Shown here: piece by piece, positions 35,980 through 47,404 of the stretch
Position numbering within the stretch: the first letter of the stretch is position 1
Layout of the letters: each line of letters opens with the position of its first letter
Origin: Anisus vortex
Taxonomy: Eukaryota > Mollusca > Gastropoda > Planorbidae
Assembly (NCBI GenBank): GCA_949126835.1
Contig: OX421500.1
Coordinates: forward strand, 14,540,681 to 14,604,680
DNA: 64,000 nt
Reading direction: 5' to 3'
Notes under the pieces: model-generated
Database searches by the model: none
What the model saw: only the letters and a program-made list of their open reading frames with translations
What the model was told of the DNA's origin: nothing
Position numbers and translations under genes: made by a program

Positions 35980-36752
35980 TATGGCACCAAAGGGGGTAAA
36001 CTTAAAAAAGAAAAAAAAAATTCCATAGTACAAGTTATTTACACGGGTTCTGTCCCTTAGGGATACAGATTTAGGTTAAAACGATAACAGTGAGTAAATA
36101 CTAGAACAGGGTGGGGCATGGAGAAGGGGTAAGCTGACAGAGGACAAGGGAAGAAGAAGGAAAGGTGAAAAATGTGAAGGAAGAGGTATTCCAGGTGTTG
36201 GGCTACACGAGGTGCGAAATATGTCAATTTAGGTAGAGAAGGGATAGACGGCATTAATTTCCATTTTTACAGTTCTGGAGGATAGAAGACATCAAAGAGT
36301 ATTTAAAAGCAAAGTTGTATCTAAATCTTATTTGAGAAAAGATTGCAGTAGAGAGTCCTGTGAGGACCAAAGGTTTTGTATAATTATATACATAGATATG
36401 TCCAGGGGTATTAAAATATTCCGTGGTTCTAACTTTTGGGCACATATATGAAAGTTTAACATTTAAGAAAAGGATAGAAGATATTTTGTATTTTATTCTG
36501 TTAATTTATTAAAACAAAACCAAAGAGAAAGTACACAGCAATAGAGATTTACTTTTGTAAATGCATTTTTAGACATTTCTAGAGACAAAGCATCAGGGTA
36601 GAAGAAAGCAAAGAAGTTTATATCGGACATTTGTTTGATTTTTTTGCATGTTTGAAATAAAATGCAGGTAATTCAGGAAAAGGACATATATTAATAATAT
36701 TATCGTGATGGGATGAAACATTGAAAATGTGTCGTATTTAACTTTAGACAAG

Positions 36753-36873
36753 ATGCACAATGGTTCTTTAATATTGTTTTAGGTATGCTGAAAAAAACGG
36801 AATTTATGTAATCAAGTCAATTTTCCATTCATTTGGATCAATAAAGCAATCTTATCTTATCTTATCTTATGCA
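36753..36873 (+). mobile_element. Rex1-like 3' tail, short insertion with empty-site twin
   Basis: 36758-36868 is essentially identical to the last 110 bp of 37444-38577 (ggttctttaatattgtttta.. to the cttat repeats). ATGCA flanks it on both sides. The locally duplicated sequence at 37230-37250 shows the uninterrupted site. Confidence 0.75.
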
Positions 36874-37443
36874 GTGAATTAAAAAATGTGTAGATCCTTT
36901 TGAATGCATTAGTTTTAAATGAAAGCACAAAAGTTTCCATTTTATGGTTAGGGTACATATTGCATTGAAAAAAAAACAACATTATAAATGTAAAATTGTG
37001 TTTAAATTTAGAAAAGTACTACTGATCATGGTAAACAAGGGAAACACAATTAATTAAAGGAATGCTTATTTAAGACAGAACATATTAGTAGGCTAATTAT
37101 GGCAGGAACAAGTACGGAGTTGGTAGATGTTGTGATTATTGAATATTTGAAATAAAATGTAGGTAATTCAAGGAGAAGACATATATTGTTGATCAAACAT
37201 ACATTGAAAATGTGTCGTATTTAAATTTAGACATGATACAGTGAATAAACAATGTGCAGATCGTTTTGGATGCATGAGTTTTAAATGAAAAACACAAAAG
37301 TTTACATTTTATGGTTAGGGTACATATTACATTTTGAACAAAAAACATTTAAAAACATTTAAATTGTACAATTGTGTTTAAATTTAGATTAAATACATAG
37401 ATTGTGAAACGTGTGTTGGGGGGACAAACAAAACGGGGAAATA

Positions 37444-38577
37444 CATTGTGATACAGAAACTATCTGCTTTAAATGTCAGTCAACGCATCCAAGCCTGGAT
37501 CATGCAATTTCTGATAAACCGCCCTCAATTTGTCAGAGTAGAGGGATGTACCTCACAAATAAGAGAAATAAGCACTGGAGCGCCTCAAGGGTGTGTCCTC
37601 TCTCCCGTTCTATACACAATTTACACCAATGACATTCAAAGTTCGGCAATCGATACAGTATCTGTAATCAAATACGCCGATGATACAGCCATTGTCGGCC
37701 TTGTTTCCAGTGACGACAGTCTCTATCACAGTACGACCTCAGATTTCTACAAATGGTGCGAAGAGAACTACCTGATATTGAACATCACAAAAACGAAAGA
37801 AATGATTGTAGACTTCCGGAAAGAAAAACGCAAGCTGACTGGTTTGCACATAAACAACCAAATAATAGATCAAGTCTCGCAATATAAATATCTTGGCGTC
37901 ACAATTACTGACAAACTGACTTGGTCTGACCACTGCCAAATCCTTTGTAAGAAAATGCACCAACGACTTTTCTGTCTTAATAAACTAAAAATATTTCACA
38001 TAGAGAAAACCATTATGAATCTATTTTACTCGGCGACTGTTGGTAGCATCATAACCTTTGCAATCACCTGCTGGTATGGTAATACCACCACATTGAACAA
38101 ACATCGGATAGACCGCCTAATAAACAAAGCCTCTCGTACTACACAGACAGAATTACCATCTCTTGCGGATATTTTCAGTTCAAGGTGCCTGTCTATGATT
38201 GATAAAATCCTCCAAGATCATGCACACCCGCTTCATGATAGCTACATAATATCTAGTCGAAGTGGTCGGCTTCTTTCTATAAGGGCAAGAACAGAGAGAT
38301 TTAAGAACTCTTTTGTTCCACTGTCAGTAAGACTCTTTCAAAAGAATCACCTTTCAGCCAGGAAATACGATGGCTCAATAGCGGACTCCTAAATAATAGG
38401 CCTACTTTTTTCTTGTATGATAAATGGTATGATAGTGTGCGTGAATGTCTATTGTGTTTGAGTACAAATGGTTCTTTAATATTGTTTTAGGTATGCTGAA
38501 AAAAACGGAATTTATGTAATCAAGTCAATTTTCCATTCATTTGGATCAATAAAGCAATCTTATCTTATCTTATCTTA
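37444..38577 (+). mobile_element. 5'-truncated Rex1/CR1-like non-LTR retrotransposon
   Basis: Contains the C-terminal half of a reverse transcriptase frame, about 180 bp of 3' UTR and a (CTTAT)n tail. It lies inside the minus-strand ORF1-only element and so inserted later. Confidence 0.8.
37448..38392 (+). pseudogene. Reverse transcriptase, C-terminal half (Rex1/CR1-like)
   Basis: An open frame of 314 codons beginning on GTG at the truncation point, so not a natural start. It has RT motifs STGAPQGCVLSPVLYTIYTN and KYADDTAIVG (the YADD active site, residues about 75-85), then the thumb (NITKTKEMIVDFRK, QYKYLGVTI), a connector, and a C-terminus (HPLHDSYIISSRSGR..RTERFKNSFVPLSVR) typical of Rex1/Babar relatives of CR1. 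The endonuclease domain and the first RT motifs are missing. The absence of stops indicates a young insertion. Encodes target-primed reverse transcription machinery when complete; non-functional here. Confidence 0.82.
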
Positions 38578-39340
38578 AGTGTGTTACAAAATTCATCCCG
38601 TGCGTGACCTGGAAACAGCGTGTCGCTGGGTAGGTCTGATCCTTGTGCTTGTTTGTTTAGTCTCTGTGTTGTTAGTTTAGTCGTTTGTCAACTGTTGTAG
38701 AAGAATGTGTATATGTCTAAATATAGCCCTGTTGAGGGAGAAACATTTTCCTTTCGTCGTGTATTAGAGTCTGTTTAAATTATTGAAAGGTTGTCAAAAT
38801 GAAGAGAGTGTAGGTTACCTGTCCGTGTCTATTTTTAAAGGAGGAGGATAAAGTAATTTGTCGAAAATGGGAATACGTTATACTTAAACGGGTGTGGGTT
38901 TATTCATATGTCTATATGCAGAGGGGGTGTCTTGTCAGAGTCCGATTCTGTCTGATCCGCCCACGAGACACGCCTTGTTTCCTTGGTCATTCCAGGGGTG
39001 TTGTCCAAATCTATCTCCTCCAGAAGGGCTTTGCTAATCTATTCCCTGGGAGGCAAGGTGGGCTCCTCTAAGAGGTCCTGGTCCCGCTCCTCTGGGGATA
39101 TTCGAATAGGCGGTTGTACGTAGTACGTTATCTTCCTAGTACTATCAGGCTCTTAGTCTGCCTCTGGCTTCCGGTGGTATTGTGTCTGGTGAATATTCGG
39201 TGGGGTGCGGATAGCGTTTCTGCAAGGGTTCTCCCGGTGGGACCGTCGCGAGGGCATAAATGTGGCTCCGATTACTTTTGTGTACTTGTTGTATCTTGGG
39301 GCGGTTGGGGGTAACGTGCTTAGATATTCCGGTCCTTTGC

Positions 39341-40167
39341 TTATGGTCTTATGTAATCTTGGTATTTCTTTTTGGGTGGTCTTATACCTAAGGGGGTATC
39401 TAAAGGTTCTTTGGTTGAAATGGTGCGAGGATTGTCCAGTATACTAATTCCGGAGTGACTTTGGATCGCCGGCACCACTGGGTTAGGCTCTTGGAGTGTG
39501 CTGTCGTCTTGCTGGCCTGGTGTTCCGGGGTTGTGGACGGTTGGGGCTGCCTGCTTGTTCGTAGAGGGTTGTGATATTCTCCAGGGTGGGCCGCCGTGGC
39601 GTATGTCCTTCTTTTCAGGGTTGGGCATTGGTAAGGCCAATGAGTGTCATCGTTGCATCTATAGCACTGTTGTATGCGGCCTGGTACCTTGATGAGGACG
39701 TTGTATGTTTTCGGGTTGTCTAGGTATCTTAAATCAAAATAGTGGGCCATTTCTTGTGTTTTTTTAGGTGTTAAAGTGGCAGTCCATTGGGTTGGCTCGT
39801 TTTCCATTGGGCGGGCTTCTATTGTCGAGTTTGGTTCAGCTAGCATCGTGAACATTTCTTCTAACTTTTCTTTCTTAATGATCGGTGACAGCCAGTGTAA
39901 GGTCACTCTGACTGTGTCATCTGAGGGGGATGTTGTCACTGTAAAGGATTCTTCCGTCCTAAAAACTTTGTCTGTTATGAGGGCCCTTATGGCTGGTTCG
40001 ACCACCAGAAACCATATGACCGGGTTCTCAAAATTATAGCAAGCTATTACGCTGTCGGGGCTGATGTTCAGTGCTTGAACGATTGAGCTCATCTTGGCTC
40101 TCTTGGCTCCGGGGCCATTAAGTTTCAGTAGGAGTGTCCCTTTTGGATGGACGAGTCCGTCTATCAA
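39341..40167 (-). pseudogene. Gag-like ORF1 with CCHC zinc knuckle
   Basis: The minus-strand frame 40167-39400 carries an RRM-like region (IVQALNISPDSVIACYNF..., VRVTLHWLSPIIKKEKLEEM) followed by a CX2CX4HX4C knuckle (C-YR-C-NDDT-H-WPYQ-C). The order is that of non-LTR retrotransposon ORF1 proteins, which bind element RNA. After the knuckle a second frame (39640-39341, proline-rich, ending YQDYIRP) looks like the continuation, so a frameshift is probable. A plausible true start, ATG of MSEKSFDRRTRPSKR at about 40180, is in yet another frame and runs into a stop. The frame listed opens on TTG. Decayed but still easily readable. Confidence 0.68.
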
Positions 40168-40642
40168 AAGATTTCTCTGACATGAGATGGGGATGGAAAC
40201 GGTTGCCTTGGTCCGCGTGCGCGCAGGGGAGAACTAAGTTACACACTTACCCCTGAGCAAAAACACGAAAAAGGTCTTCCGTTGCTTGGCCGGTTCCGGG
40301 CGAAAAGTGACAGTCACACAAAGTTTGGGCAGCCTGGGGTGGCCGTTGGTGGGTGCTTGCTCCTCAGCTGGACAGGTGGCTCGCTTCCGGTAGTAGTCCG
40401 CTGGTCTCCGGGGGCTGGCTGCAGGTGCCGCTGGTTCCGGGAGGTAGGCGCTTCCACCGGAAGGTGAGTGTAGCTTCGGAGACGGTCCTGGATGGCCACT
40501 GGTCGCCAGAGGTGCTGCTTCGCTGGACACCGCACAGACTGGTAGCCGGAAGGGTAGGTGGTCCTTGCTCTCTTACTCTGCGTGCCGCGTCAGGTGGTGG
40601 CTGCCGATTGGTTCTGGCCTGTATTCGTAGTTCGGTTTTTTA

Positions 40643-41453
40643 TAGTTTAGATTAAGGATGTTTAACGAAAACCGGAATACCGGATTCCGGTTTTGAAACT
40701 GAAAACCGGTTTTGATTTCCAAAACCGGATTTCGATTTGTTGGTTGGAAGGTAATAATTACTTCAAGTAGAAGCCCCCTTTTTTGTGCTTAAGGAAATGA
40801 AAAATTGAAAGCTAATGTCGGTTTTAATCAATTAGCACAGATTTGTTTTTAGTTCTAAAGAATTTTATGGTAAAGAGTACAAAATCATATTGTATTAATA
40901 ATAATAATAATAATAACAGTGCTTATATAGCGCATATCCCTTTGGTGACAGTTCTATGCGCAGACGACAGTTACATAATACAGACAGACAACGAAATATG
41001 TAGTAATACGCTAATTCTGCTGGCGAAATAGGTGAGTCTTCAGCCGGCTCCTGAAGGTGTCATAGCTAGGGCTCTGGCGAAGCTGTAGTGGGAGGTGATT
41101 CCAAGCAGACGGTCCTGCGTAGGAAATTGAACGTTCACCAGCGGACACTAGCCTCACACGAGGGATCCGCAGAGTAAGCGCGTCAGAAGCCGAACGAAGT
41201 GGGCGGGACTGGGTGTAGAGCTTTGTGTATTTACACAAATCAACCTCTTGAATGCCGTGCAAACACTAATTAAGTTTGAAGTAAGCTTATTTTTCAAATA
41301 TACCTTCAAAACTACGCACATTTGGCTTTTCCATCCTGTGACTTGTGACAATGCGCGGGGGGAAGGGGGGAACCGAAATCCGGTTTTAAACCGGTTTTAT
41401 AGAACCGAAAACCGGTTTTGGAAAAAAAGCGGTTTTAACATCCCTAGTTTAGA
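40643..41453. mobile_element. MITE with AACCGG-rich inverted ends
   Basis: The element 40652-41444 begins 'aaggatgtttaacgaaaacc' and ends 'gcggttttaacatccc', with TAGTTTAGA outside both ends (40643-40651, 41445-41453). Subterminal 'aaaccggttttg' palindromes occur at both sides. The 8-9-bp duplication suggests hAT. An L2-like fragment is nested inside. Confidence 0.7.
40896..41265 (-). mobile_element. L2/CR1-type LINE 3' end nested in MITE
   Basis: The minus-strand frame 41262-41011 reads ..RSISYAGPSAWNHLPLQLRQ then SPSYDTFRSRLKTHLF, the standard C-terminus of L2/CR1 reverse transcriptases. The 3' UTR has 'gcgctatataagcactg' and a (TTA)n tail at 40896-40915. Severely 5'-truncated. Confidence 0.85.
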
Positions 41454-42298
41454 TGGAGATCGTCCTCTCAGATCAAAGAACTGATCTAGCCAAAAGGCCG
41501 AGAAGCGAAATCAGTTACACGTCATATCTAATATGGCTTCCCGAGAGTCTGTGTGAGACTGTCTGCTGAGAGTCCAGTCTACACTATATATATGTAGGAA
41601 TACAATGGTAGTCAGGGTCGGTCCATCGTGTCGTCATCAACCGCTGGTCCAATCAGTACAAATGTGCACGCCCACTCATCGACCAGTCATCTGTCAATCA
41701 CCACTATCTCAGGGGCGTGGCCAACTGACCAACGCTATTATCTCCCTTTGTCTTGTCTCCAACGTCTAGGTCAAACATTGCACCACCTTTCACTCTTAGT
41801 ATATCTCTGTGTTACCGACGAGTCTTATTGCCCGCAGACAAAGGCGCTAAATAGGGCTATGCGTGACGCGGTCGAACTCAAAGGAACAGATAACCACCAG
41901 TAAGGATAGCCTGATTGCACCTACGCTAGGTCCTTATACGAACAAAGGAATAGAGGGGAGCGGTTCCCCTTTGACCAGGTCCGTGTTGACACAAAGGGAA
42001 AACTTGGGATGGTCCCAGTTCGGCCCCCCCGGGTAGGGAGGGACAAGTGACGGGAAGGGGGACAACTTTGCCCTGCCTAACTAATTACCTACAATGGTCA
42101 TAGCATTAAATTATAAGTACTAAAATATGACGCTATAATAAATGTCACATCATGACAACCTACACTCGAAGACTGAAAGGTGCATATTGCAATGAAATCT
42201 TCTTCTGCTTATCAACGTGTAAAGAATAAAAAACAAAACAAAAACAAAGAATAATAGATAAACAATGTTTGCATTAAGAAAAGAAGACCTTAGAGGAT

Positions 42299-42568
42299 AA
42301 CAATTTTAGAACCCTCTTTCGGATGAAAACCAAAGGCTTTGAAACTTAAACTTTTGTTTATCAGACAGGTAATATTAAACAAAAATTGTTGTTAAAAGTC
42401 GATTTAAACAAAGATATCGAAACTTAAAGGATTGACATTGAGTTTGTAACGAAGACTGTAGGCTGGTATTGTCTTTTGCTTGAGACTTGCTTGCTTGAGT
42501 ATTGTCTTTTGTGTTGAAATACGACATTTGTTTTACTTCAAGAATTGTTTTATCAGAGTTTGACTTTG
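42299..42568 (+). promoter_or_regulatory. Conserved upstream region of the dead copy
   Basis: Matches the regions before the other exon-1 copies, with an extra 'cttgcttgagtattgtctttt' duplication near 42477-42510. Its retention may still drive a non-coding transcript. Confidence 0.35.
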
Positions 42569-42623
42569 ATGATGCATTGAACTTTATCACTTCTGCTGCT
42601 ATTTGTCTTGATTCCTTTACTGG
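42569..42623 (+). pseudogene. Exon 1 of dead gene copy (nonsense at codon 4)
   Basis: MMH then TGA (42578-42580), where copies A, C and D have TGG (Trp). After that TLSLLLLFVLIPLL and the donor GTATGT are intact. The signal-peptide text is closest to copy A (FVLIPLL). No exon 2 follows: the sequence jumps at about 47398 from the intron counterpart of 4528 to the 3'-flank counterpart of 7260. The copy cannot make the family protein. Confidence 0.8.
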
Positions 42624-42663
42624 GTATGTATTTAGTCATTAAACAAAAAAGTACATGTTTAGG

Positions 42664-43884
42664 CATTTCCAAAGTTGAAAATTTACATTTCCAATTCAGA
42701 GTTACTAACGAAATACGGCCAAATTGGTACTTAATCTCGGCTGAATGAGTATGAATGTGTTAGTTAATGAAGTTACAAGGTATATATTTTATCATGTGTT
42801 ATTTTATTGTATTTATATCATGTCTAATGTATTAACTCATGTTGCTAGTTTAACGTATGTGTAGATAGTCAGTACGCAGTAACCCAAATACTCGACCCTC
42901 GCTCAACCCCTCCTTTTCGCGCCCTCCCCCCCCCGCTAACCTCCTTATCTCCCCTTCACCTACCCCTCACGGACGGCGACTCGTTAGCTAATATATTTGA
43001 GACGGTCTCTCCTGAGAATCGACCGGGAAAAAGTTTCGCACCTACATAATACTCCTCGTCCGAATCCAGCCACACCACTTGACATAGCCATAGTAAAATT
43101 ATATCAAGGGGAGATAAATCGTTTCCCCTCTTCTATACTCCCCTACTACCACGCTTGTCGACTGTAGTAAATGCTTTCATCTAGACCCCCCCCCCTCTAC
43201 ACCCCCACAACCCGCGGAATTTGGGCGGTATAAATTGTTTCACCTACACCCATCCCTATTTTTCCCTCCCAATAAGTCTTACCTTTATGCAAATATATGT
43301 TCGAACTAACCAATGAGAATGATATGTAATTAAATGTAATTAAAGGTTCAACCAACCAATTAAGCGCGATCACGTGACTCAAGACTCGAGAACGCTATCT
43401 CACAAACTTAGTTGTAGTCTGAGGTTGGCGCTTGACCGATACGTTGTACATTTTAGTCTTGGATATTAGAACCCGTCAGCCAATAATACTTGTATATCTC
43501 GCCTCATAAAGCATATCACCCGCCTGTTAGATATCGATGTTCAGCTAGTAATAAATTTCCACAGTGTAGTTACGTTCCCAAATGTTAGGATACATGACAT
43601 TACCATGCATCTGTGCTAGTTATCACTGCGCCATCTGATATACATGTATTTCACTTTTGGATCATTGAAACGATAATAAACGCCATAACTGTAACCAGAG
43701 ACTTGCTTGCTTACCAATTAGAACTGTGTGTTGTGTGTGTGTTCTACATCATTAACGAGCCGGAGAGTACAAATAAATATTCCAGGTCAACTACAGCATC
43801 GGTACTTCATACCCCCACGACAACCAGCCACCACTACCCCCACTCACCCACAACCCCGCACCCCTCTCAGTGTCCAGATCATGA
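42664..43884 (-). mobile_element. LTR-like repeat Z, minus orientation
   Basis: Inserted relative to other blocks between 'gtttaggcat' and 'gctgctttac'. On the minus strand it starts TGTCATGATCTGGACACTG, and the interior matches the reverse complement of 44490-45680 (cgactcgttagc, ggcggtataa, atatatgttcgaa, cacgtgactc, gcgcttgaccgatac). It may be a solo LTR by its TGTCATG start; its far end is not defined. Confidence 0.5.
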
Positions 43885-44393
43885 CAATTGCTGCTTTACT
43901 GCTTTACTTTTTTTTTACATCTACTTCTGTACGTAATTAAAGTGAGGATACAGACCCGACTGTTTTTTTTTATTGTAGAATTTAAAATGTACAAGTCTGT
44001 GTTACATAAGATATGTTTTGAGGACCCAATTAAACATTTACGATTTAAAAACAAAAGATTGATAAAAAAAATGGTGAAGGCTTTAAATGATCAATTAAGT
44101 GGAAAAATACAAAAGTTATCTTTAACTAAAAAATGTTTAGTTTTATACTAATACAAGCAATAAATAGTTGTTTGGTTTATTATTGTTTAGATTTTGAATA
44201 ACATAAACATTAGGGTATTCGAAGACTGTGTTGAATAAACTTACAGTTAAATCTTACAAGATTGGGTTGAGAAAAGGTAATAATTCCGGCAAACTAATAA
44301 ATATTATGTGAAATGATCAAAATAATTATCTGAAGTGATTACATGTATGTTGCATCTGCAAAACACAACAGAAGACAATATATTGTTACATCC
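43885..44393 (+). other. Block-3 intron between two opposed Z repeats
   Basis: Counterpart of 3195-3720 of gene A intron 1 (tctacttctgtacgtaattaa.., gttttatactaatacaagc). It is ordinary intron that now forms the loop of an inverted repeat of about 0.9 kb. Confidence 0.6.
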
Positions 44394-46707
44394 ACAATCC
44401 CCTTGTGGCCAGAGCTGTGTAGATCTTGCTGATAATTCTCGTTTATCCTAGGTGTCAAGATGTTGCTGTTGGGAGAGCAATTCGTCACAATGTTGACACT
44501 GAGAGGGGTGCGGGGGGTGGTTGAGTGGGGTTAATGGCGGCTGGTTGTCGTGGGGTTAATGGTTTCTAGTGGCTGGTTGTCGTGGGGTTAATGGTTACTG
44601 GTGGCTGGTTGTCGTGGGGGTACGAAATACCGATGCTACTGCAATCGTCCTGGAACAATGATTATTTCTCTCCTTGGCTCGTATAAGATGTTACAGAGTA
44701 TACAAACAACAGTTCTAAGATAATCAAGCAAATCACTGGTTACTGTTCAGGTGTTTATTACGTTCGAATATCCAATGGTGAGACATACATATGAAGTTAT
44801 ACAGCAATATTGACACGAGTATATGCGAGTGTTATGGAATCTAAAGTTAGGTTACACAACTTATACTGGTGGAAAATGCGAATACTGGCTAGACCGATAT
44901 ATATATATATATATAACATGTGAGGCGATACACTACTGGAAAAGATATGAAATTGGTCAGAATGTCTAACATTAGTACACGGTAGTGTTGTGGAAGCCAC
45001 TTTTAGGTTACACAACTGTATTAACGAATTACTATTACTGGCTAATTATCTATAGTCCGAGTGTACAGGTTGGGAGTTAAGCTAAGACGATGCGTCTTCT
45101 TCGAGACCTGGGCCAGAACTAAAACTAAAAGTACAGTGTATCGGTCAAGCGCCAAACTCAGACTGACTTTACAAGAGTTGAGCGGGCGTCTCGTGAGACC
45201 AGTCACGTGACCGCTCCTCAATTTGGTTGGATGATTACATTAATTTGATTTACATATAATTCCCATTGGTCCTTTCGAACATATATTTACATAAGGGAAA
45301 AAGGTTTATTGGAGCCGAAAATGGAGTTGGGGTGGGTAAGCAATTATACCGCCAAAACTGCGGGGTGAACAAGGGAGAAGGGGGGGGGTCGAAGTGGGTG
45401 CGGTTAGTCTAGATAAAAGACGATTGATACATACGTCATGCTGAGTGAAGGGAATTATCTCCCTTTGATAGACTTTGACCTGGTCACTCAAGTGGCTGGC
45501 GTGGGTTTTCGGCCGAGGGGATATTAAGTAGATGCGAAAACATTGACCGTCTCAAACTCGCTAACGAGTCGCCGCCCTTGGGTGATAGGAGTAGGGGGTT
45601 AGGAGGGGGGAGTTTAGCGGGGTGGGTGGGGTGTGTGTACAAGGCGCGTAATGTCTACATACAGCATGTTGAATTAACAACATGAATGAAAAATAGTTTG
45701 AATTAACAACATGAATGAATAGTTATTATACAAGCACATTAAAGTACGGCATGAATAAATAGTTAAAATTATAATAGAATATATACATTAAGATTCACAC
45801 TTCATTCACTCATGGTTTTAGTACCAGTTTGGGCGTATTGATTAGCAAATTCTGAATTGGGACTAAAACTAAAAGAGTGTAGTGAAGGTTAAAGAACAGA
45901 TGAAGAAGGGAGGTTGTGGTGTTCCTATTGCGTGAGAGAGGAAGAGGGTAATAGTTTCAGGCTACTCGTTCTATCTAATCTAACTCTACGCTAACCTATG
46001 GTTCTATACTACTATCTACGCTATAATCTATCTATGAGTGCTAGGAGTCACGGTTTTAATCCAGAATCGTGACACTAGGGGAGACTTTAATAATTATTAT
46101 TTATGTTTCAGTATTACACGAACTCTTCTTACAGTCCTGCGCACAAACTCAGTATTTGGGTTCTAACAATTTCCTTTCCTTGTCTTTAGAGTAGTAGATA
46201 AATCTTATAGTATTGTAGACAACACAATAGAATAGTAACTTGACGAGGAAGTTTCAGAGTAAATGTTGTTGATAGTTTATTTCAGGTGATATGTTCAATA
46301 TATACAATATATCTATTATGTACAGTTAGAATAAAATAGTGCAACCCAAGCGTCCTCAAAGGAACATATTTTGAAACTCTCTGTCTTCCAGACAAACAAA
46401 TCATTAAATACTATCCGAGTGGTGCAAGGGACAGACCCATTACCAGTAGGGGTGAAAGTCATGGTATCATTACAAAACTCATAACAAAAACGATAGGAAC
46501 TTCCCTATTAAATAATGAGTCGTTCCCAGACACTCTGAGAATTTGAGATCAACACAGAATCCCAACATTACCTAGAATCTTTTGTTTTGGTACTAAACGT
46601 CAAGCGATCGGGAAGCCTAAGCCCCGCCCACAATATTGTGTGTAGTGAGAAAAGAGAGAGAGAGAAGAATAAACATTGCGTGTTCCAATTCTTGGAAAAA
46701 CAATATA
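44394..46707 (+). mobile_element. Repeat Z, plus orientation, longer copy
   Basis: Begins TGTTACATCCACAATCC after 'gacaatatat' and ends 'catgaca' before 'atatcgatac'; the empty form is 'gacaatatattggtac' at about 3697 in block 1. It contains three tandem 'ggctggttgtcgtgggg' units (44530-44620) and the inverted match to 42880-43884. Probably an LTR or large non-autonomous element; no coding region recognised. Confidence 0.5.
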
Positions 46708-46799
46708 CATGACAATATCGATACTAAATTATGGACTATCAACAGCAGTATCAAGACCTAATAGAAGATAAAATATTAAAGTACTCTTGCTAATCCATA

Positions 46800-47120
46800 T
46801 CATTACAATTATTTAGGGAAATATCCATTTACATTACAAATGTGTATGGAAGTATCCATTTACATTACAAATATTTAGGGAAGTATCCATTTGCATTTTG
46901 CATAAACAATGTTTAGGGAAATATCCGTTTTACATAACAAATATTTAGGGAAATATCAATATGCATTACAAATATTTAGGGAGGTATCCGTTTACATTAC
47001 AAATATTTAGGGAAATATCAATTTACATTACAAATATTTAGGGAAGTATCCATTTACATTACACATAATTATGGAAGCATCTATTTACATTACAAATTTA
47101 AATATTTAGGGAAATATCCT
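46800..47120. repeat. 31-bp minisatellite, block 3
   Basis: About ten units of the same 'atttacattacaaatattta' pattern as 3782-4245, at the corresponding intron position. Confidence 0.85.
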
Positions 47121-47391
47121 TTAACACACAAACAGGGAAGCTCATGCCGATTTCCCTTCAGTAAATTTACTTTTTATACTAAAATTTATATTAATTCAGT
47201 GTAAATTTTAAAAAATTATACAATCCATCAAACAAAAAGATTAAAATCAATTTCTTATATAGCCGTAAGGCTACAACTTGAAATTGTAGAAAGTTTTAAA
47301 TAGTCACTTATCAAGCTTGAAAATGTAGATAACTACATTATTACAAGCATTTTACTAATGAGTATGAGAATCCACGAGCAAAATAGAAAGT

Positions 47392-47404
47392 AGCAAGAGG
47401 TACA
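47392..47404. other. Deletion junction removing exon 2
   Basis: Left of the junction ('aaagtagcaagaggtacagc') corresponds to about 4507-4528 in block 1. Right of it ('cacaaaactgttgagataat') corresponds to about 7260 in block 1 and 32899 in block 2. Everything between, including exon 2, is missing. Confidence 0.7.

Larger units (their letters stand above)
35601..41517 (-). mobile_element. ORF1-only retroelement with U2 snRNA-like 5' head
   Basis: The insertion 35613-41505 is flanked by a perfect 12-bp duplication CGAAATCAGTTA (35601-35612, 41506-41517) inside the solo LTR. Read on the minus strand, its first 19 nt (41505-41487) are CTTCTCGGCCTTTTGGCTA, identical to the 5' end of U2 snRNA. A GC-rich leader, a Gag-like ORF1 (40167-39341) and an acidic ORF1 end (SWADQTESDSDK, near 38950) follow. 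The 3' end has AATAAA and an A-rich terminus. I find no reverse transcriptase in this orientation. Nested later insertions are 35893-35979, 36758-36868, 37444-38577 and 40652-41444, leaving about 3.7 kb. This looks like a LINE that kept ORF1 only. Confidence 0.6.
35177..42162. mobile_element. Solo LTR (TG..CA, 5-bp duplication) split by a 5.9-kb insertion
   Basis: LTR 35182-42157 begins TGTGATGATGCGGG and ends CATCATGACA, with ACCTA on both sides (35177-35181, 42158-42162). Without the insertion 35613-41505 it is about 1.07 kb. The intact sister is 61202-62397. TG..CA ends and a 5-bp duplication indicate a solo LTR of a Gypsy- or BEL-like retrotransposon. The empty site is in block 2 (gtttacccacactcg, near 28047). 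Confidence 0.8.

Noticed and set aside
39498..40039. Plus-strand open frames opposite ORF1
   Set aside because: They are antisense shadows of the minus-strand Gag-like ORF, which has the recognisable CCHC knuckle.
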